DNA of 64,000 bases from Actinosynnema sp. ALI-1.44 (lineage in GTDB: Bacteria; Actinomycetota; Actinomycetes; Mycobacteriales; Pseudonocardiaceae), in contig NZ_MTQO01000024.1 in NCBI RefSeq assembly GCF_001984155.1, positions 1 to 64,000 on the forward strand, in the 5' to 3' direction. The translations under genes and the position numbers were made by a program. Shown in pieces: positions 26,412 through 34,954 of the stretch; the stretch's first letter is position 1; each line of letters begins with the position of its first letter. Under the pieces are notes generated by a model. It worked only from the letters and a program-made list of their open reading frames with translations, searched no databases and had not been told where the DNA came from.

Positions 26412-26945
26412 CCGTGCGCACGTGGTCGGCGATCAGCCGGTACGTGCGTTCGGTCAGAGCCCGCGTGCCGAAGCCCAGGATGTTGTACCCGTGGTCGGTG
26501 GCGGGGACATCCTGGTGTTCGACCAGGGCGCCCGCGGTGCGCAGTGCTTCGGCGTAGCGGATGCCCTCGGCACGGAGCCGGTCGAACTCACAGGTGACGA
26601 CGAGGGCCGGGGCGATTCCGGTGAGGCCGTCCGCGTTGGCCTGCCACGCTGGTGAGACGAGCCGGTCGCGGCGAATGGCGGGATCGGGGACGTAGGCGAC
26701 GTCGAACACGTCGGACATCCACGGCCGCATGATCGGCTTGTCCACGGTGGACGGCTTGTCGCGCAGGTGCGTGACCAGGTCGAGCGGCGCGTACTGCAGG
26801 ACCTGCAACGCGATGTGAGGACCGTTGTTCTCCCAGGCGAGGCGCGCCGCCGCGGCGGCGAGCCCGCCTCCCGCGCTCTGACCGCCGACGCAGACGCGTT
26901 GGCCGTCCCGGGCGGCCCACGTGACGACGTCGAAGAATCGCGTCC
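26398..26945 (-). pseudogene. Alpha/beta hydrolase (esterase) remnant lacking its N terminus
   Basis: The frame ending at 26398 reads as the C-terminal two-thirds of a hormone-sensitive-lipase-type esterase: VCVGGQSAGGGLAAAAARLA (nucleophile elbow G-Q-S-A-G), then VVTCEFDRLRAEGIRYAEAL (acid region) and DVPATDHGYN (histidine). The oxyanion HGGG region and the start codon are missing. Upstream the frame runs into the 5' end of an SRPBCC gene at about 26940. A deletion has therefore joined two genes out of frame. A short in-frame TTG at 26808 could start only a fragment. Confidence 0.75.
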
Positions 26946-27103
26946 GTCATGTCCAGGGTGTTCGTGCCGCCTTCCCGCGGTTCGATCGCGGTTCGCCCCA
27001 TGAACCAGGAGTCGACGCCGGGGCCGGTGGCGATGGCGTCCCACACCTGTTGCGGGGTGGCGGCCACCGCGATCTCGTCGGCGATCTCGAAGTCGCGTGC
27101 CAT
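26588..27103 (-). pseudogene. SRPBCC (AHSA1-like) gene, 5' part fused out of frame to the esterase remnant
   Basis: The first 52 or so residues (FEIADEIAVAATPQQVWDAI, then GPGVDSWF) are the start of a START/SRPBCC ligand-binding domain of the AHSA1 type. After about 26940 the frame turns into Arg-rich nonsense, because it is reading the esterase remnant in the wrong frame. The ATG at 27103 follows the ArsR stop by one base (TGACATG), the usual ArsR-SRPBCC operon layout. The product can no longer be a complete SRPBCC protein. Confidence 0.7.
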
Positions 27104-27104
27104 G

Positions 27105-27704
27105 TCAGGAATCTCCGTCCTCGGCCGGTTGGGGCCTGGGATGCAGGGCGATCAAGATCCGGTGATCACGGCCGCCGGGCGTGTTCTCGTCGTGGTACCG
27201 GCTGATCAGCGCGGCGACCGTGGTGGTCAGTTCCTCGGTGAAGGCGGCCCGGTCGGCGGGGTTCGCGAAGCGCACCTCCGCGTCCAGCCCGAAGGTCGCC
27301 AACGCCTTGCGGGCCTTGGTGGCGCCCGTGATCAACGCACCGACCTCACGCACCAGCCGGGCGCCCACCGCGATCAGCCAACCGGCCGACAGCCGGTCCG
27401 GCGAGCGCGCCGGGTCGGGCTGGACGGCGGCCAGGACAGCCGGGGAGATCACATAGGACCGCGCCGACGCCCGCATCAGGCGCTCGGTGACGTTGCCCTT
27501 CTTGCGCTCCTCGACCAACTCGATCAGGCCGTGCCGTTCCAGCTCCCGCAGGTGGTAGTTGACCTTCTGCCGGGCGAGTCCGACCCGCGCGGCCAGCATC
27601 GTGGCCGAACCGGGCTCGGCCAGTTCGGCGAGCAGCCTGGCCCGCATCGGGTCCATGCACACCTCGGCTACCGCCGGGTCCTCGATCACCGCCACGTCCA
27701 CCAT
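27105..27704 (-). CDS. ArsR-family winged-helix regulator, 199 aa
   Basis: Residues 10-80 form a winged helix: MDPMRARLLAELAEPGSAT, then LARQKVNYHLRELERHGLIE for the recognition helix. No cysteine-based metal site is evident in that helix, so metal sensing is unlikely. The C-terminal 110 residues are helical. Start ATG 27704 is preferred over a codon nine residues upstream. It is followed after one base by an SRPBCC gene, a common pairing in which the regulator controls the ligand-binding partner; here that partner is broken. Confidence 0.85.
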   Translation of the reverse strand: MVDVAVIEDPAVAEVCMDPMRARLLAELAEPGSATMLAARVGLARQKVNYHLRELERHGLIELVEERKKGNVTERLMRASARSYVISPAVLAAVQPDPARSPDRLSAGWLIAVGARLVREVGALITGATKARKALATFGLDAEVRFANPADRAAFTEELTTTVAALISRYHDENTPGGRDHRILIALHPRPQPAEDGDS

Positions 27705-27967
27705 GCGACAACCCTCGCACCGACAATCCAAACTGTCAAGACAAAACTTTTTGTCGGTGAGGTCGTGCTGGGCGGACCAGCGGTCGGGAAGTGTGGTTCA
27801 GCGTTGCTGATCGCCGCCGATCCCTGGGCGGTTGTGGTGCGTGCGATTCGACGCACGGTGGGTCCCTCATGCGGGTAGACGTCGCGTTCCTCTCAGCGCT
27901 GTTGGGCCGTTCGGGTTACGTTCGAGACGAAAGGCCAGGTCAGCGACGACAGGCGAAGGCGGCGGTG

Positions 27968-29482
27968 ATGGCAGGCTCGGCACTCGGTCACGCTGAGGTC
28001 CCGCCCTGGATCGAGCCGATGCTGGCCAAGCCCGACCGGGGTCGGCTCCCCAGCGGGCCGGAATGGACCTACGAGTACAAGCTGGACGGCTATCGAGCGT
28101 GTATGCAGGTCGCCCCGGATGGGACCACCGTGCTCACCAGCCGCAACGGCATCATCTTCACCAACGAGTTCCCCTCGCTGTCCGGCGTGCTTGCCCCAGC
28201 CCTGGAGGGTCGATCCGCCGTGCTGGACGGCGAGATCGTGGTCTACAACGACGCGGGGCAGATCGATTTCGGCGCGTTGCAGGAGCGACGTGGCCGCTAC
28301 CGCAGACACGCCAAGCTCACCCGCGGCGGCACGCCGTTTGAGGACGTCGACGTCCGCTTCCTCGCGTTCGACCTGCTGCGACTGGGCGACGAAAGCCTGC
28401 TGGACGCACCCTACGACGAGCGTCGGGCACAGTTGGAACGGTTGCCCATGCCCGATCCATACCGCGTCGCGGTAGTGCCCGCGTTCACCTTCGACGCGCT
28501 GGCGGCTGACCGGATCACTCCCGAGAAGCTGCTGGACCGGGTCACCCGCGCAGGCCACGAGGGGCTGATCGCCAAGCTGCGGACGTCAACCTATGTACCG
28601 GGGCAACGGCCGGACTCGTGGATGAAGCACCCGTTGACCCAGACCCAGGAGGTGATCGTGTGCGGCTGGCGGCCGGGCCAGAACCGGCTCGCCGGGACAC
28701 TCGGCGGTCTACTCCTGGGAGCCCATCACCCGGACACCGGGGCACTCCAGTACATCGGGGATGTGGGCACGGGTTTCTCGGAGAGTTCCCGCAGAGACCT
28801 ACAGGCGCGGCTGGAACCCCTCGAACGCCCAACTCATCCGTTCGCTGAGACACCGCCGCGTGACGACGTGCGCCGAGCACGGTGGGTGGAGCCCGTGTTG
28901 GTGGGCGAGGTCGTGTACCGGCAGTTCACCCGCGGCGCGGGACGTCTCCGGCACACCGCGTGGCGTGGGTTGCGTGAGGACAAGGCGCCCCAGGGCGTCA
29001 TCGCCCCCACCAGTCAGCTGGCGATGTCCACGCCACAACCCGCGGAGTCCTCCACGCCAACTGTGCGGTCACCGGGCAACAAGGTCGTGGTGCAAGCAGG
29101 GGCCCGGCGGCTTACCCTGTCCAATCTGGACAAGCTGATGTACCCGGCGACCGGGTTTACCAAGAGCGCGGTCATTCGTTACTACACCCTGATCGCCCCA
29201 GCGCTGCTCCCGCACGTGGCGGGTAGGCCGATCACGACTATCAGGTTCCCGGACGGTGTTGAGGGGCAGCGGTTTTTTCGAGAAGAACGCGCCACGCGGC
29301 GCACCCGACTGGCTACCCACCGCCCGCCTGCCCAGCAGTGGGTCACGCGGCAGTGGCGACGTGATCGAGTATCCGCTGTTCGACGAACTGGCCGCGCTGG
29401 TCTGGGCTGCGAACCTCGCCGCGCTGGAACTTCATGTACCACAGTGGACGGTAGGCGCCAGTGGGCAACGGCGGATGCCTGA
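27968..29482 (+). CDS. ligD: LigD-type ATP-dependent DNA ligase, ligase part (frameshift before the polymerase part)
   Basis: The ligase active site is visible as EYKLDGYRA near residue 37 (motif KxDGxR with the adenylated Lys), followed by VLDGEIVV, EGLIAKLR and SWMKHPL motifs and an OB-fold domain. From about residue 380 the start of a LigD polymerase/primase domain appears (LTLSNLDKLMYP...PITTIRFPDG). The frame fails at a run of six T at 29273-29278; with one T fewer the sequence reads GQRFFEKNAPRG and continues to 30068, giving one 699-aa protein with ligase then polymerase domains. LigD normally acts with Ku in non-homologous end joining; no Ku gene is in the window. Out-of-frame residues after about 29278 are not meaningful. 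Confidence 0.8.
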   Translation: MAGSALGHAEVPPWIEPMLAKPDRGRLPSGPEWTYEYKLDGYRACMQVAPDGTTVLTSRNGIIFTNEFPSLSGVLAPALEGRSAVLDGEIVVYNDAGQIDFGALQERRGRYRRHAKLTRGGTPFEDVDVRFLAFDLLRLGDESLLDAPYDERRAQLERLPMPDPYRVAVVPAFTFDALAADRITPEKLLDRVTRAGHEGLIAKLRTSTYVPGQRPDSWMKHPLTQTQEVIVCGWRPGQNRLAGTLGGLLLGAHHPDTGALQYIGDVGTGFSESSRRDLQARLEPLERPTHPFAETPPRDDVRRARWVEPVLVGEVVYRQFTRGAGRLRHTAWRGLREDKAPQGVIAPTSQLAMSTPQPAESSTPTVRSPGNKVVVQAGARRLTLSNLDKLMYPATGFTKSAVIRYYTLIAPALLPHVAGRPITTIRFPDGVEGQRFFREERATRRTRLATHRPPAQQWVTRQWRRDRVSAVRRTGRAGLGCEPRRAGTSCTTVDGRRQWATADA

Positions 29483-30068
29483 CCGGCTCGTATTCGACCT
29501 CGACCCCGGGCCAGGCGCGACGGTTGTCGAGTGCGCCAGAGTCGCGGAGCGGCTCTACGAGACCCTCGTCTTGGATGGCCTGACTCCGGTGGCCAAGACC
29601 AGCGGTTCCAAGGGAATGCAGGTGTACGCCAGCGTGCGCACCCGTACACCGGATCGCACGTCGACCTACGCGAAAGCCATCGCGCACCAGTTCGCCACTG
29701 AGACTCCGGACTTGGTCACCGCGAAGATGACCAAGGCCCTGCGCCCGGGGAAAGTGTTCATCGACTGGTCACAGAACAACCCAGCGAAGACAACTGTGGC
29801 ACCGTACTCCCTGCGCGGCCGTGACCAGCCCACCGTGTCCACTCCCGTCACCTGGGACGAAGTCCGTGCTTGTACCGAGCCGTCCGACCTGGTGTTCACC
29901 GCCGACCAGGTCATCGACCGGGTCACCGAGCTCGGCGACCTGTTCGCCACGCTCACACGACCCGCACACCCCTGCTTACCTGACGTTCCGCCACCTACGG
30001 CCGAATACCGAGCAAGGCCGCACCGGGTGCCGACGAGCAGGTACGGCGCGCTGGCGGTGATCGCCTGA
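29256..30068 (+). CDS. ligD: LigD polymerase-domain part, displaced by one base
   Basis: This frame carries the rest of the LigD-type primase/polymerase domain: FFEKNAPRGAPDWL, DRLVFDLDPGPGA (DLDP catalytic acid motif), KTSGSKGMQVYASV and KVFIDWSQNNPAKTTVAPYS. These are the standard motifs of the archaeo-eukaryotic primase-like LigD domain, in order and undamaged. Apart from the single-base shift at the T run the domain looks functional, which favours a sequencing or slippage explanation over old decay. Confidence 0.78.
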   Translation: MLRGSGFFEKNAPRGAPDWLPTARLPSSGSRGSGDVIEYPLFDELAALVWAANLAALELHVPQWTVGASGQRRMPDRLVFDLDPGPGATVVECARVAERLYETLVLDGLTPVAKTSGSKGMQVYASVRTRTPDRTSTYAKAIAHQFATETPDLVTAKMTKALRPGKVFIDWSQNNPAKTTVAPYSLRGRDQPTVSTPVTWDEVRACTEPSDLVFTADQVIDRVTELGDLFATLTRPAHPCLPDVPPPTAEYRARPHRVPTSRYGALAVIA

Positions 30069-30783
30069 CTCTCGCGACAACCTGCTCACCTGGGATCGTG
30101 CGCTCGCTACGGCAGGTTCGAGACTCATCAGCACACCGAACACGCGCGGCAGCATCGCACGCAGCGCCTCAAGCGGCAGACGGCTGACCAACCTGCCCGC
30201 GCCCACCACCAGCCGGTAACACCAGCAGCCACACCCACACCGGGACGCCCTCGTGAACTCCCACCAACCACACGACGACAGCCACGACCGCTGCACGCTG
30301 GTGTGACAGCCGCCCGCCCCCACAGGCAATGGCGGTGAGGCTGGCGGCGGTCCCGCCACCAGCCTCACCAGCAACCACCAGCCGTCGGTCAAGTAGACAA
30401 TGACGCCACACCTTCGCCACCACAACCGGCGCCGGCACCGCCCGGACAGGTATGCCCCAAGCTTGCGGAGGGACGTATCGCTGACCTGCGGTTCGCAGGG
30501 TAGGTCTGGACAGGGGACGGTGAAGTTGTCCGGATCTACCTTGCGGATTCAGCAGCCGGTAGTTGGACGCCACCGTGGTGACAGGAGGTGAGGACGAGCT
30601 GTCGCCGCATCCGCATGGCGTCCTCATCCCCTCGTTCCGGGCCAATTCCGAGGGCCTTGGTGTCATCTGATCTGGTGGTCATTGGTGCGGTCCGTCGCTT
30701 ATTGCAGATGGGTGGGCATCCGCTACAGAACCGGAACACCCACCAACCAGCCGGCTCGCATCGGGCCGGTAAGGAGGTCGACA
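30069..30783. other. Gene-poor stretch
   Basis: No reading frame here has a recognisable domain or a supported start. Two overlapping leftward frames (30169-30666 and 29976-30425) are open but low in complexity and give no family signal. The stretch ends with a strong AAGGAGG ribosome-binding site for the gene starting at 30784. Confidence 0.5.
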
Positions 30784-31184
30784 ATGATGCGTTGCCCTAG
30801 GAACGCCGCCGCCGTTACTGCGGTCATGGTCGGTGCCGCCGCGCCCGCTGCAGGGGCGGACCAGCCGCGAGCCGTGGCCGGGGCCATCGACACCACGTGC
30901 TGTTCGCCACCTTCGACAGGGACCTGGCCACCGAACTACGGGTGGCCGGATGCGTCAGCGGACCCGACTGGGGTGGCGAATTCACCATCAGCGCCGAGAT
31001 GTTGCGCCTCGGCGAGACCGTCGTGGGCGATTGTGTGACGGTGGATCTGCCCGACCCGCCCGCTGAGGGCGGGCGCCCTGGGCACACCGGCGAGGCGTTC
31101 GACCAGTCCGACGTCGACCGGGGCAAAGGAACATCGCTTCCGACGGAAGCATCAGAGATGCCAGGGCGGGGAGCACATCGGTGA
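30784..31184 (+). pseudogene. Small secreted protein gene, apparently frameshifted
   Basis: AAGGAGG six bases before ATG 30784 marks a genuine start. The first 24 residues form a signal peptide (MMRCPRNAAAVTAVMVGAAA, then APAAGA). The initial frame then becomes Cys/Ser/Pro-rich and stops at 31038. A second frame from about 30897 reads as ordinary beta-rich protein (DRDLATELRVAG, ISAEMLRLGETVVGDCVTV) and runs to 31184. A 1-base change near 30890 would join them into a protein of about 133 aa. No family is recognised. Confidence 0.45.
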
Positions 31185-31411
31185 TCTGCCCAGCCAGTCC
31201 TGCCCCGAGGATCCCGCTCACCACCAGCCGCAGCAGTTCGCCGACGAAGTAGCCCCACGGGCCCGCGGCTGTGCTGTTGGCCGTCGCACCAGCCTCGGCA
31301 TCGATCTCCCCACGGCCATTTCCGGTGCTTGCGCAGCACAGCGGCGAACTCCAGACCTTCGACCACGAAGTTCCCCGCAACAGCCCACAGGGCTGCGTGC
31401 CACCACACCAT
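30988..31411 (-). pseudogene. Small membrane protein gene with a 1-base frameshift
   Basis: From ATG 31411 the frame begins MVWWHAALWAVAGNFVVEGL and continues EFAAVLRKHRKWPW. At the GGGG run near 31310 it must shift by one base to continue as EIDAEAGATANS and then a hydrophobic span GELLRLVVSGILGAGLAGQI, ending at 30988. Read together it looks like a short actinomycete membrane protein that often occurs beside integrated elements. Function is unknown. It overlaps the tail of the rightward secreted-protein frame. Confidence 0.5.
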
Positions 31412-31557
31412 CCCTAATCGGAATCGTCCGCCAAACACCGAACGAGCGGGTGAAGCGCGGCAGCGCATACATTCGTCGCTGGGGACCTCTCCCTTCCAGC
31501 CTCTGCTAGACCATGGACGCAGTCGGTCGCTATCTCTACTCGAAAGTGAGAGGGATC

Positions 31558-32127
31558 ATGACATTGAACGCGGGGTTCATCAAAAAGATCAGAGTACTGA
31601 TGCTTGCTACGGTCAGCGCCGCATTGTTGCTTGTCTCCACGGTCACCGCAACCGGGCAAACAGGGGCACACGCGGTAGAAGGCAGCGAGATGGTGCGGGT
31701 CAGCTCGCCCGGAATCGCGGCTGTCTATCAGGTCGTCAACCGGCACAGCGGAAAATGCCTGGAAATCCTAGGTTGGTCCACTACGGAGAGCGGTAAGGCT
31801 GGACAGTGGGACTGCCATGGCGGGAACAATCAGCGATGGGAATTCATACGCTACGGCAGCACGTACCGGCTGCAGAATGTTCACAGTAAACTATGCCTCT
31901 ACGCGTGGAGCAAGAATAACGGCACGATAGCCGGGCAGCTTCGTTGTGACCACCCCGAGTACGAATACACCACCCGCTGGACGACCAGCGGCAGTTCGAG
32001 CAACAAGACCTGGCGCTTCAAGTCTGTCTACGGGCTGTGCCTGGAAACCCTCGGCTGGTCGACCGCGAACGGTGCCCATGTAGGCACGTGGAGCTGCACC
32101 AACGGCTACAACCAGTACTGGTCCTGA
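31558..32127 (+). CDS. Secreted ricin-type beta-trefoil lectin, 189 aa
   Basis: ATG 31558 follows GAGAGGG. A signal peptide spans about residues 1-40 (KKIRVLMLATVSAALLLVST core). The mature part is one ricin-B-like beta-trefoil with Q-x-W motifs (NNQRWEF, YNQYW at the very end) and repeated CLEILGWST / CLETLGWST segments that show the internal repeats. It would bind carbohydrate outside the cell. No catalytic domain is attached, which is unusual because this fold is commonly an accessory to secreted hydrolases. Its base composition is less GC-rich than the cluster genes. Confidence 0.85.
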   Translation: MTLNAGFIKKIRVLMLATVSAALLLVSTVTATGQTGAHAVEGSEMVRVSSPGIAAVYQVVNRHSGKCLEILGWSTTESGKAGQWDCHGGNNQRWEFIRYGSTYRLQNVHSKLCLYAWSKNNGTIAGQLRCDHPEYEYTTRWTTSGSSSNKTWRFKSVYGLCLETLGWSTANGAHVGTWSCTNGYNQYWS

Positions 32128-32402
32128 TACCCCGGCTATGGCGTGGAGTATCGCCATCATCAGCGGCGGGAACAAAGGCTGGCCGGGGACTGGCTCGCCG
32201 GCACCTCTGTCCGCACATCCGCCCACACTGATCAGACTCGCTCACATCGGTGGAACACACCAAGGTCCGAGTCATGCGCTGACGGGGCGGAGGGGTGCCT
32301 CAAGTGCCGAGTGCCCGTAATCGGGCCGCCGCTCGGCGTCGTCGGGAACCACGCGGCGAAGCGGGTCGTTGAACCTGGGCTGTTGGTCCGATTCCGCTGA
32401 AT

Positions 32403-32810
32403 GTGTGGAGGAAAGCCATCACCGCCGAGCCGTACGTTCCGAACCTGAAGGCGCTGCGCGAAAAGATCGACCAGGACACCAAACTGTTGGGCTCGCTCGA
32501 CCCGGACTCCGACGTCTATCGGCGCCTGCAAGCCCGCATCACCGACCAGACCACCCAACTGCTCAACTACGAGGACACGCTCGACCGGCGACGCAAGCAG
32601 CTGGCTGCCGAAGAAGCGATCAGGGCGATGCCGCGCCCGCCGTCGCCGGCAGGTGAGGCTGCTGGCGCGGGCATGCTCTTCACCATTCCTGGCCTGCTCG
32701 TTGGCTATTTCGGCTGGGGCACGTGGTGGTTGGTCCTGGCTGGCGTCCTGCTCCTGTTCGGTGTGCCGAACCTCATCGAGGGCATCAAGCTCGCCGTCAA
32801 GAACATCTGA
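32403..32810 (+). CDS. Small membrane protein with N-terminal helical domain, about 135 aa
   Basis: A helical charged N-terminal part (LREKIDQDTKLLGSLD...TLDRRRKQLAAEE, likely coiled coil) is followed by two C-terminal hydrophobic spans (GMLFTIPGLLVGYFGWGTWW and LVLAGVLLLFGV). Family is unknown. The GTG at 32403 has no site before it, whereas GGAGGAAA lies at 32407-32416, six bases before an ATC codon (32421). The gene may therefore start at a non-standard ATC or have lost an ATG. A strong hairpin terminator follows the stop. Confidence 0.6.
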   Translation: MWRKAITAEPYVPNLKALREKIDQDTKLLGSLDPDSDVYRRLQARITDQTTQLLNYEDTLDRRRKQLAAEEAIRAMPRPPSPAGEAAGAGMLFTIPGLLVGYFGWGTWWLVLAGVLLLFGVPNLIEGIKLAVKNI

Positions 32811-32822
32811 CCCGACTCCCAC

Positions 32823-32869
32823 ACGTGAGGAGGGCTCGCCGCGTCATCCGCGGCAGGCCCTCCTCACGT
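32823..32869 (+). terminator. Strong hairpin terminator
   Basis: A perfect 13-bp stem (ACGTGAGGAGGGC / GCCCTCCTCACGT) closes over an inner GCCGCG/CGCGGC stem, 12 bases after the stop of the membrane-protein gene. Confidence 0.85.
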
Positions 32870-32904
32870 TGTCGAGTGGGGCCGGTGCCACATGAGTCAC
32901 GTGG

Positions 32905-33123
32905 TCAGGTGAAAAGTTTGGCCAGCAGTTCAGCTGCGGCCTTCGGGCCGAACTCCAGGGCGAACTGGCGGACGCTGGTGAGCAGATTGGCGAGGGCACT
33001 CTTCGCGCCGCCCGGGAGCGCGATGATCCCTCGCTGTTGGGTCCTTGGTCGTCGTGCGCACGTGAGTTCCGAAGTTCCTCGTGAACGCGAAAGTCCCGAT
33101 CCGCCCTGGTCCTGGGCGGGCAA
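32905..33123 (-). CDS. Short open frame, possible remnant
   Basis: Only the last 40 residues look protein-like (SALANLLTSVRQFALEFGPK, then AAAELLAKLFT, amphipathic helices). The upstream residues are Arg/Ser-rich, with no ribosome-binding site. It could be the 3' end of a gene whose start was lost in the neighbouring rearrangements. No family is recognised. Confidence 0.25.
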   Translation of the reverse strand: MPAQDQGGSGLSRSRGTSELTCARRPRTQQRGIIALPGGAKSALANLLTSVRQFALEFGPKAAAELLAKLFT

Positions 33124-33169
33124 GATGATGGCCGATGCAGACCTTGAATCAGCTCAGCCTGCCCCTCGA

Positions 33170-33840
33170 CTACCTCGCGCGACTGCGGGGCCTACTCCTG
33201 ATCCGCCTCCCAATTTGAGGTGCGCCTTTCATTTCGGCTGTAAGAAGTTGCCGTGCCGATTCGGCATAGCGTATTGCGGTTTTGGGTGCGAGGCCGAAGA
33301 CAACGGCGAGATGGAGAGGGTCGGGGCCGTGAGTAAGGGCTTCTTCGAGCTGCCGGTCTCGGCGCAGCCGTTCGAGGGTGGCGATTTGGCCGTGGAATGC
33401 CGTGGCGATCCAGGGGCGGCTGGTCGGGGCTGTTGTCAGTGCTGTCTTGCGGTTGATGATCACGTGGGGGTTGGCGGTGGCTGGCCACTGGACGCGTCGG
33501 TAGTTCAACCACTCGACCAGGGTTTGGTAGGTGAGTTCGTCGAGCGGGCGGGTCCGGCCGGCGATAGTCAGACGACGGTCGCCAAGGTCGAGGTCGGTCA
33601 AGCGCAGGGCACGGATGGCGCTTACGCGTGCGGCGTGCACGGCGGCAAGGGCGAGAATCAGTCGGTCGGCGGGACGGGTGGCGGCGGTGATCGATCGCTG
33701 GATGTCGCTTGTGGCGAGCGGTTGGTTCACCTTGCGTGTCTCTTCGTAGCCGCGGATGCGGCTGGTGGGGTTTCTGAATATCGCGCCGTGCTTCTTGCAG
33801 AAGCTGAACAGCGAGCGTAGGGCGGTCAAGGCTTCTCAGC
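33170..33840 (-). pseudogene. Recombinase/integrase remnant
   Basis: The leftward frame shows features of a tyrosine-recombinase-like integrase of mobile elements: LRSLFSFCKKHGAIFRNPTS, AAVHAARVSAIRALRLTDLD (catalytic-Arg-type region) and HLAVVFGLAPKTAIRYAESA at the C terminus. No start codon with a site exists. Just upstream an in-frame TGA (about 33840) interrupts the continuation, and beyond it the DNA becomes a GGDEF-protein remnant in the opposite direction. The N-terminal half is therefore missing. Confidence 0.7.
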
Positions 33841-34581
33841 TGTTCGAGAACTTCAGCGAGCACTGGCTTGAGGCCGGAGCGTTCGGCTTGGGCCTGGTTG
33901 CCGCCACCCTGGTGGTCCGCGACTCTGTGGTTCTCGCCGGAGTAGTGGTCGCATTGGTGGCGATGCATCGCGGCGTTCTTCTTGCCCAGTTCCGGCGGGC
34001 CGCCCGCACCGACGCGAAGACCGGCCTGTACTCCCCGGAGTGATGGCACCAGATGGCCCAACAAGCACTGGAACGCGCAGAGGTTCGAGGGACGGGCATG
34101 GCAGTCCTCATGCTCGACCTCGATCACTTTAAGGTCATCAACGATACCTACGGTCACATCGTCGGTGATCACGTGCTCCGGGCAGTGGCACAGGAACTCG
34201 CTGCCGAGACCCGCGACTACGACACCGCCGGCAGGTTCGGCGGCGAGGAGTTCATCGTCCTGCTGCCCGAGGTCGACGCGGAGAACGTCCGGGGTCTCCG
34301 AGCGTATCCGTCGCCGCATCCATGGCTTGATCATCCCCGCGACGACGGAGGACGACGAGACGGTCACGATCAACGACCTGACAGTTTCCATCGGCGCCGC
34401 CATGTACCCCAGCGCGGGGATCAGCACCCTTGAAGAACTCCACCAGGCCGCCGACTCGGCTCTCTACAAGGCCAAGAACAACGGCCGGGACCAGGTACAC
34501 CTGGCGACCAGCCGGATCCCGCGCAGCCGGGGCCGACCGAACCTGCCTAGACCACCGACTGCCGGCCGACATGGGAAGTAA
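33841..34581 (+). pseudogene. GGDEF-domain diguanylate cyclase remnant
   Basis: A membrane segment (FGLGLVAATLVVRDSVVLAG and VVVALVAMHRG) leads into a GGDEF domain: LMLDLDHFKVINDTYGHIVG and the active-site motif RFGGEEF. Three lesions are visible. The 5' end is replaced by an integrase remnant. A TGA at 34041-34043 interrupts what reads as YSPE-W-WHQMAQQALERA, best explained by TGG to TGA. A 1-base frameshift near 34290 moves the C-terminal part (SERIRRRIHGLIIP...VSIGAAMYPSAG) to another frame. The gene is dead or, if the shift is an error, at least doubly broken. Confidence 0.78.
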
Positions 34582-34695
34582 GCGGCGCTCGGCAGTGAGC
34601 CGCCGAGCCGTGACCACGCAACCGCACACCCACGCCCTACTCCGCGAGGCCGCGGTGGGAGCCGGGCAATATCGACGATCGAGACACCTCCTGTA

Positions 34696-34917
34696 TCAAG
34701 AGCTCGGGTCCTTGGACGAGGCGCTGAGGCCAGCCTTGAGGTCGTCGAACTCCTCGTCCGTGAAGAAGAGCCGAGGACCATTGGGGCCAGCCTTGCTGTC
34801 CAAGATCGCAGCCCAACCGTCACGCTGCGCAACCTTCACACAGTTGTTGCCGTTCTCGCCGCTGAAGCTGGACTTGCGGAACTCGTGAGGGGCGAAGTCC
34901 GGTGGGGTGTTGGCCAT
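34696..34917 (-). CDS. DUF397 protein, 73 aa
   Basis: The sequence is a complete DUF397 domain: FRKSSFSGENGNNCVKVAQR with the conserved Ser-x-x-x-G and Asn-Cys-Val positions, then AAILDSKAGPNGPRLFF. GGAGGG precedes ATG 34917 by five bases. Such proteins are small partners of XRE/DUF5753 regulators in actinomycetes, and exactly such a gene lies 37 bases upstream, so they form an operon. The pair type is known from WhiJ-like and toxin-antitoxin-like regulators of development. Confidence 0.9.
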   Translation of the reverse strand: MANTPPDFAPHEFRKSSFSGENGNNCVKVAQRDGWAAILDSKAGPNGPRLFFTDEEFDDLKAGLSASSKDPSS

Positions 34918-34954
34918 CGAGGCCCTCCTTGACTGAAAAGCCGGTGGTGGTGCT

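Noticed and set aside
29976-30666. Leftward open frames with a hydrophobic patch
   Set aside because: No start site, no family pattern, and overlap with the LigD end; left as gene-poor sequence.
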